DNA of 46,203 nucleotides, from assembly GCA_009919275.1 (NCBI GenBank), contig RGCG01000008.1, positions 1-46,203 on the forward strand. Reading direction: 5' to 3'. Origin of the DNA: Actinomycetota bacterium. Lineage in GTDB: Bacteria; Actinomycetota; Acidimicrobiia; Acidimicrobiales; Ilumatobacteraceae. Under the pieces are notes generated by a model. It was not told the origin of the DNA and searched no databases. It saw only the letters and a list, made by a program, of their open reading frames with translations. Made by a program: the position numbers and the translations under genes. Positions 41,487 through 46,203 of the stretch are shown here, piece by piece; position 1 is the first letter of the stretch; the number at the start of each line of letters is the position of its first letter.

Positions 41487-41494
41487 CGGGGGCG

Positions 41495-41860
41495 ATGTCC
41501 CCCTTTCTCCGGTCGTACCTCACGGTGGTGTGGTTCGGACTCGCAGCCTTTCTCCTCGGTGGTCTCTTGCTGTGGGTCGCCTCGTTGCTGCGACCCGTCA
41601 AGCCCAACCGTGAAAAGGTCATGCCGTACGAAAGCGGCGTCGACCCGGTCGGCGAGGGATGGTCGCAGAGCCAGATCCGCTACTACGTCTTTGCCCTGCT
41701 CTTCGTCGTATTCGACGTCGAGGCAGTGTTCCTTTTCCCGTGGGCGACGCAGCTCGAGCGTTACGGAAGTTTTGGTTTGGTCGAGATGGGCGTGTTCGTT
41801 GCGGTGTTGCTGCTCGGCCTCGTCTATGCCTGGCGCAAGGGGGTCCTGCGCTGGGTCTGA
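41495..41860 (+). CDS. nuoA: NADH-quinone oxidoreductase subunit A (second copy)
   Basis: A 121-residue three-helix subunit, 40 residues shorter than the first copy because it lacks the C-terminal tail. YESGVDPVGEGWSQSQIRYYVFALLFVVFDVEAVFLFPWA matches the family; the loop Cys of the first copy (YECG) is Ser here. It heads the second operon, 62 nt after the amidotransferase gene. Confidence 0.94.
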   Translation: MSPFLRSYLTVVWFGLAAFLLGGLLLWVASLLRPVKPNREKVMPYESGVDPVGEGWSQSQIRYYVFALLFVVFDVEAVFLFPWATQLERYGSFGLVEMGVFVAVLLLGLVYAWRKGVLRWV

Positions 41861-41935
41861 TCCACGCAGGGCACAAGTCATTCAAGGGCAACGCAACAAG
41901 GTTCGAACGAGAAGAGACACGGGAAGAGACGCACA

Positions 41936-42487
41936 ATGGGACTCGTAGATCGTGGCCGGCTGCCCAAATCGTTGAACTCGCTTTTCAACCTCGGACGCTC
42001 GTATTCCCTGTGGGTGTACCAGTGGGGCCTGGCCTGTTGCGCGATCGAAATGGGTGCGGCTTTCGGCTCGCCGCGTTACGACGTCATGCGACTCGGCGTT
42101 ATTCCGCTGCCGGCCAGCCCGCGACAGGCCGACCTGGTCGTCATCTCCGGCACGGTCACGGACAAGATGGCACCCGCGGTGAAGCGTCTTTACGAGCAGA
42201 TGCCCGAGCCGAAGTACGTCATTTCGATGGGTAGTTGCGCGAACTGTGGTGGTCCCTACTGGGACAGCTACTCGGTCACGAAGGGCGTCGACCAGATCAT
42301 TCCCGTCGATGTCTACGTGCCGGGGTGCCCGCCGCGTCCCGAGGCGTTGCTCGAGGGCATCGTCCTTTTGCAGCAGCGCATCAAGAACGAGGACATGGCT
42401 GCGCGTTGGCGCGGCGAAGGAACGGTTTCGCTGGCCGCAGCCGCGGAAGCCGAGCGAAAAGGGGAACCCGTTGTCGTCGCTCGCTGA
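41936..42487 (+). CDS. nuoB: NADH-quinone oxidoreductase subunit B (second copy)
   Basis: A 183-residue N2 subunit with Cys34-Cys35 ([10 protein letters not shown]), MGSCANCGG and PGCPPRPE. An additional cysteine in SCANC is absent from the first copy. A 75-nt gap with GGGAAGAG ribosome site separates it from nuoA; the sequence of that gap shows no other feature. Confidence 0.95.
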   Translation: MGLVDRGRLPKSLNSLFNLGRSYSLWVYQWGLACCAIEMGAAFGSPRYDVMRLGVIPLPASPRQADLVVISGTVTDKMAPAVKRLYEQMPEPKYVISMGSCANCGGPYWDSYSVTKGVDQIIPVDVYVPGCPPRPEALLEGIVLLQQRIKNEDMAARWRGEGTVSLAAAAEAERKGEPVVVAR

Positions 42488-43082
42488 GATCACCGCCGTT
42501 CTCGGCGACGCCGTCGAGGAATCGTTCGAAAAAGGGCCCGAGGGCAATGTCGACACATGGGTTCGCGTGAAGACATCCGCATGGCGCGAAGTTGCCGAGA
42601 CTCTGCGCGAAAAGCTCGGTTACGACTACTTCTGTTTCTTGTCGGCCATCGACTGGATGCCGTCGCCGTACGGTCGCGGCGAAGAAGACCCGACCGCCGA
42701 GCGCGAGCCCATCGACCCGACGATTCGCCAGGGATATGCCGGTGGCTCGACACGTATGCAGGTGTTCGCGCGCCTCGTGAACCACCGCACACACCACGGT
42801 CTCACGCTGAAGGCCGACGTGCCCGACGACGCGATGACGATCGACTCGTGGGTCGGCGTTTTCGCCGGTGCAAATTGGCACGAGCGCGAAACGCACGAAA
42901 TGTTCGGAATCAACTTTGCCGGACATCCGGATCTGCGCAACATGTACCTCCCGACCGATTTCGAGGGGCACCCGCTGCGCAAGGATTTTCCGCTGCTTGC
43001 ACGCATCGTCAAGCCCTGGCCGGGCATTGTCGACGTCGAGCCCCTGCCCGGCGGTGGCGATGACGAAGGAGGCGCAGAATGA
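42471..43082 (+). CDS. nuoC: NADH-quinone oxidoreductase subunit C (second copy)
   Basis: A 203-residue subunit. I set the start at TTG 42471 because AGGGGA lies just upstream and the protein then begins [17 protein letters not shown]; it overlaps the nuoB end by 17 nt. The signature is [42 protein letters not shown]. An insert of about 20 residues ([22 protein letters not shown]) is not in the first copy. Confidence 0.93.
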   Translation: MSSLAEITAVLGDAVEESFEKGPEGNVDTWVRVKTSAWREVAETLREKLGYDYFCFLSAIDWMPSPYGRGEEDPTAEREPIDPTIRQGYAGGSTRMQVFARLVNHRTHHGLTLKADVPDDAMTIDSWVGVFAGANWHERETHEMFGINFAGHPDLRNMYLPTDFEGHPLRKDFPLLARIVKPWPGIVDVEPLPGGGDDEGGAE

Positions 43083-44251
43083 CGATGTTGGGTGATCGCC
43101 AGCAGCTCGCGTACATCGCGTCGCAGGCGGCAGATGCACGCGTGAACGTCGAGCTCGAGACCGAGGGCATGACCCTCAACATCGGACCACAACACCCCGC
43201 AACCCACGGGACGCTGCGCATCATCGCGCGTCTCGACGGAGAACAGGTTCTCTGGGCCGAACCGTCGTGCGGGTACATGCATCGCGGCTACGAAAAGCTC
43301 ACCGAAGTGCGCACGTTCCCGCAGGTCACCGCACTCATCAACCGAATCGACTGGCTCGGCAGTTTCGCCAACGAGGTTCCGTTCATTCTCGCCGCCGAGC
43401 AGTTGATGGGTATCGAGGCTCCGCCGCGGGCGCAGTGGATCCGCACGATTCTCTTCGAACTCTCGCGCATCGCGAACGTGTCGCTGTTCCTCGGCGATCT
43501 CGGCGTGCAGCTTGGCGCGATCACCCCGGTGTTCTTCGCCTTCCGCGATCGCGAATACGTCCTCAACCTCATCGAAGGGGCGACGGGCGGTCGTTTCCAC
43601 CCGAACTTCGATCGCATCGGCGGTTTGAAGGACGACTTGCCGGCGGGTTGGATCGATGAAACCCGAGCCGTCATGCGCAAGATGCGCAAGTTCTGCGACG
43701 AGATCGAAGGCCTCCTCTTCGGCAACGAAATCTTCGAGGCTCGTACGCGCGGCATCGGTGTCATTCCGCGGGATGTCGCCCTGCAGTACGGCCTTTCCGG
43801 AGCCAACCTACGCGGTAGCGGCGTTGATTGGGACCTGCGTCGCGACCAGAAGCTTCCGATGGCGTGGGACAAGATCGACTGGAAGGTGTGGACGCACCCC
43901 GATGGCGACTCGTACGCCCGTTGTTGGATTCGCCTCCAGGAAGTGCGCGAGTCGACGTTCATCGTCGAAAAGCTTCTCGACTCGTTGCCGTCGGGACCCG
44001 TCATGGCGAAAGTGCCACGCATCATCAAGGTGCCCGAGGGCGAAGCCTGGGTGGCCACAGAGAACCCACTCGGCGAGATGGGTTACTACGTCGTGTCGAA
44101 GGGTGAACTCGGCCCGTTCCGCGTGAAGATCCGCTCGGCGAGCTTCAACAACATTTCAATCGTGCCGTGGCTGTTGAAGGGCGTCTACGTCCCCGACATC
44201 ATCACCATTCTCGCATCGCTCTACTTCATTCTCGGGGACATCGATCGGTGA
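43079..44251 (+). CDS. nuoD: NADH-quinone oxidoreductase subunit D (second copy)
   Basis: A 390-residue subunit with MTLNIGPQHPATHGTLR near residue 30, lacking the long N-terminal extension of the first copy. LKDDLPAGW and the ILGDIDR end are conserved. ATG overlapping the nuoC stop. In this operon nuoH follows directly: nuoE, nuoF and nuoG are skipped. Confidence 0.95.
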   Translation: MTMLGDRQQLAYIASQAADARVNVELETEGMTLNIGPQHPATHGTLRIIARLDGEQVLWAEPSCGYMHRGYEKLTEVRTFPQVTALINRIDWLGSFANEVPFILAAEQLMGIEAPPRAQWIRTILFELSRIANVSLFLGDLGVQLGAITPVFFAFRDREYVLNLIEGATGGRFHPNFDRIGGLKDDLPAGWIDETRAVMRKMRKFCDEIEGLLFGNEIFEARTRGIGVIPRDVALQYGLSGANLRGSGVDWDLRRDQKLPMAWDKIDWKVWTHPDGDSYARCWIRLQEVRESTFIVEKLLDSLPSGPVMAKVPRIIKVPEGEAWVATENPLGEMGYYVVSKGELGPFRVKIRSASFNNISIVPWLLKGVYVPDIITILASLYFILGDIDR

Positions 44252-45303
44252 TGCTCGGACTCATCGCCAGCATCCCGTACTGGGCGCAGTCGCTACTGCG
44301 CGTGCTCGGTGGCATCGTTGCCGTGCTGCTGCCGGCGGGAACCATCGTCTATGTGTTCCTCTTCAAGATGATGTCGTTCATGCAGAGCCGTCTCGGCCCG
44401 ATGGAGGCCGGACCGTTTGGCTCACTTCAGTTGTTCGCCGAAGTGGGTAAGTGGCTCCAGAAAGAAGACCTGTATCCCGAGCGCGCCGACCGGTTCATCT
44501 TCAAGATCGCACCGCTCATCGTGTTGTCGAGCACCTTCCTCCTCGTCGCCGTCGTCCCGTTCGGGCCCGATGCCTGGTTCACAAACTTCGAAGCAGGTGT
44601 TTTCTACGCGCTTGCTGTTTCCTCGGTTTCGGTGCTGGGCATTCTCATTGCCGGTTGGGCGAGTGCGAACAAGTACTCACTCCTCGGCGGTCTGCGTGCC
44701 GCGGGCCAGCTCATTGCCTACGAATTGCCAATGGTTCTCGCGGTCATCGGCGTCGTCATCCAAGCGGGCACGATGAACCTCCAGCAGATTGTCGTTGCCC
44801 AGAACGCCGGGTCGATCTTCGGCTGGGACGGCCTCGGCAACCCCTACATCCTCACCCAGTTTGTTGGTTTCGTCATCTTCATGATCGCGGTTCAGGCTGA
44901 ACTGACCCAGACACCCTTCGACATGCCGATCGCCGAGTCGGAACTCGTCTCCGGATACATGACCGAGTATTCGGGCTTCCGGTTCCTCATCTTCTTCATC
45001 GGCGAGTTCGCAACCGCAGGTGTCTTCGCACTCATCGCGTCGATTCTCTTCCTCGGTGGCTGGGGCGTACCGTTTGCTTGGTTCGGATGGACCAGCATCG
45101 ACAGCATCGACAACTGGATGAACGTGGTCGGCCCGCTGATCATGTTCACCAAGATGATGCTTCTCGTCTTCATCATCATGTGGGTGCGTTTCAGTTACCC
45201 GCGTTTCCGCGAAGATCAGCTTCAGCGCTTCGCGTGGAAGGTTCTCATCCCGCTGTCCCTCGTCAACATCATGGCGACTTCGGTTCTGAAGGTGGCGTTC
45301 TAA
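44251..45303 (+). CDS. nuoH: NADH-quinone oxidoreductase subunit H (second copy)
   Basis: A 350-residue membrane subunit with about eight helices. [24 protein letters not shown] and [31 protein letters not shown] are the conserved loops; the RxGPN motif of the first copy reads RLGPM here. ATG overlaps the nuoD stop by 1 nt and its TAA overlaps the nuoI ATG. Confidence 0.95.
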   Translation: MLGLIASIPYWAQSLLRVLGGIVAVLLPAGTIVYVFLFKMMSFMQSRLGPMEAGPFGSLQLFAEVGKWLQKEDLYPERADRFIFKIAPLIVLSSTFLLVAVVPFGPDAWFTNFEAGVFYALAVSSVSVLGILIAGWASANKYSLLGGLRAAGQLIAYELPMVLAVIGVVIQAGTMNLQQIVVAQNAGSIFGWDGLGNPYILTQFVGFVIFMIAVQAELTQTPFDMPIAESELVSGYMTEYSGFRFLIFFIGEFATAGVFALIASILFLGGWGVPFAWFGWTSIDSIDNWMNVVGPLIMFTKMMLLVFIIMWVRFSYPRFREDQLQRFAWKVLIPLSLVNIMATSVLKVAF

Positions 45304-45794
45304 TGGCGAAGATCCCCGGCCTCCTGAAGGGTCTCGGTGTCACGCTCGGCACGATGGTGGAAACCGTCACCAAGGGTGCGAACACCGTGCAATACCCGCA
45401 CGAAAAAGAGACCCCACCAATCCGCGCCCGTGGCGTCATCGCACTGCACGAGGGCAACTGCACCTCGTGCATGCTGTGCGCCCGCTCGTGCCCGGACTGG
45501 TGCATCTACATCGAGGGTCACAAGGAACTTGCCCCGCCGCGCCGCGCCGGTGGCAAGCCGCGTCAAGTGAACAAGCTCGACCGGTTCGACATCGACTACG
45601 CGCTGTGCATGTACTGCGGAATCTGCGTCGAAGTGTGTCCGTTCGACGCGCTCTTCTGGAGCCCCGAGTACGAATACTCCGAACCGCGCATCGCCGATCT
45701 GTTGCACGACAAGGCCAAGCTCGGCGAGTGGATGGAGACCGTGCCCGAAGCCCCCGATCTCGAGGCCGGAGCCGAAAAGAAGGGCAAGAAGTAA
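45303..45794 (+). CDS. nuoI: NADH-quinone oxidoreductase subunit I (second copy)
   Basis: A 163-residue subunit with an intact N-terminal amphipathic region ([28 protein letters not shown]) that serves as comparison for the damaged first copy. Two [4Fe-4S] motifs, [12 protein letters not shown] and [12 protein letters not shown], with the second ending PFDALFW. The C-terminus is an acidic/lysine tail. Confidence 0.95.
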   Translation: MAKIPGLLKGLGVTLGTMVETVTKGANTVQYPHEKETPPIRARGVIALHEGNCTSCMLCARSCPDWCIYIEGHKELAPPRRAGGKPRQVNKLDRFDIDYALCMYCGICVEVCPFDALFWSPEYEYSEPRIADLLHDKAKLGEWMETVPEAPDLEAGAEKKGKK

Positions 45795-46203
45795 TGGTTG
45801 CCCAGAACATCGCATTCGGCATCGTCGCCGCAATCATGGTGTGGGGTGCGCTTCGCGTCGTCACGGTGAACAACGTGGTTCACGCCGCGCTGTGGCTCGT
45901 GCTCGTTCTTGCCGGTGCCGCCGCCCAGTACGTGATTCTCGCTGCCGAGTTCATTGCCATCACCCAGGTTCTCGTCTACATCGGAGCGGTGATGGTGCTG
46001 TTCCTCTTCGGCACGATGCTCACCCGAGCGCGAATCGGCGCAGAACGCGAACTGAACAACAAGTCGTGGTGGCTTGGCGTTCCGTCGGCAGGTCTCCTTC
46101 TTGGCGTCCTCACCCTGGCCCTCGTCTCCGGCTTCGGCGACGAAGAGTTGCCGAAGGACGCAGCCGTCGTCTCGACGCAACAAATCTCCGACCAGATCTT
46201 CGG
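45794..46203 (+). CDS. nuoJ: NADH-quinone oxidoreductase subunit J (second copy), cut by window end
   Basis: ATG overlapping the nuoI TAA; about 136 residues are visible before the window ends. The helices [49 protein letters not shown] and TQVLVYIGAVMVLFLFGTML are those of NuoJ. The frame stays open to the last base. The operon presumably continues with nuoK, L, M and N. Confidence 0.9.
   Translation, partial: MVAQNIAFGIVAAIMVWGALRVVTVNNVVHAALWLVLVLAGAAAQYVILAAEFIAITQVLVYIGAVMVLFLFGTMLTRARIGAERELNNKSWWLGVPSAGLLLGVLTLALVSGFGDEELPKDAAVVSTQQISDQIF

Noticed and set aside
1..46203. Insertion sequences, prophage, integrases, CRISPR arrays, toxin-antitoxin or defence genes, tRNA or rRNA
   Set aside because: None found on reading both strands; every long gene belongs to a housekeeping or respiratory family or is an isolated hypothetical.

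Overview
The window is 46.2 kb of high-GC chromosomal DNA, almost fully coding, with no mobile element, phage gene, CRISPR array, rRNA or tRNA that I could see. It reads as an actinobacterium: a mycothiol glycosyltransferase (mshA) followed by a YbjN-family gene and proC, a rex-hemACDBL block, many GTG starts, and frequent TANNNT boxes 6-8 nt before start codons (leaderless transcripts). The split b6-type cytochrome b, the Rieske/diheme cytochrome c cluster and two complex I operons suggest the class Acidimicrobiia; that placement is inference from gene content, not from a marker tree.

Layout. (1) 1-4.5 kb: glutamine synthetase II (-), glutamine-dependent NAD synthetase (+), then an MFS transporter and a histidine phosphatase (-). 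(2) 4.6-9.6 kb: a MoaD/ThiS-like ubiquitin-fold protein with an extra residue after its diglycine, an RsiG-like c-di-GMP-sensing anti-sigma candidate, an XRE regulator with a perfect 26-bp inverted repeat upstream, mshA, ybjN, proC, a non-coding stretch holding a probable small structured RNA between two terminators, a SAM hydrolase-family gene and a 27-residue membrane peptide. (3) 9.6-18.6 kb: acyl-CoA ligase, a 7-helix membrane protein (-), rex, hemA, hemC, hemD, hemB, hemL and a secreted or anchored protein: the C5 route from glutamyl-tRNA to uroporphyrinogen III (hemE and later genes are not here). (4) 18.6-24.8 kb: a divergent membrane cytochrome c and a seven-gene cluster for a cytochrome b6f/bc-type quinol oxidase (small membrane protein, 2x[4Fe-4S] ferredoxin, cytochrome b6-like subunit, subunit IV, Rieske protein, diheme cytochrome c, membrane protein). 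(5) 24.8-39.7 kb: a complete-order nuoABCDEFGHIJKLMN operon. (6) 39.7-41.4 kb: threonine dehydratase (-) and a class I glutamine amidotransferase (+) sharing a promoter. (7) 41.5-46.2 kb: a second complex I operon, nuoABCDHIJ..., that skips nuoEFG and runs off the window.

Together regions 3-6 form a respiratory block: heme supply, a redox-sensing repressor, a quinol:cytochrome c oxidoreductase and two complex I versions, one with and one apparently without the NADH-oxidising module.

The most unusual sequence-level observation is that three core genes (first-copy nuoI, nuoN and the threonine dehydratase) are each broken by loss of an internal segment with a change of frame, and glutamine synthetase II seems to lack about 20 residues in frame. 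Three frame-breaking losses within about 7.5 kb of housekeeping genes point first to an assembly problem, but real decay of the first complex I operon cannot be excluded from the sequence alone.
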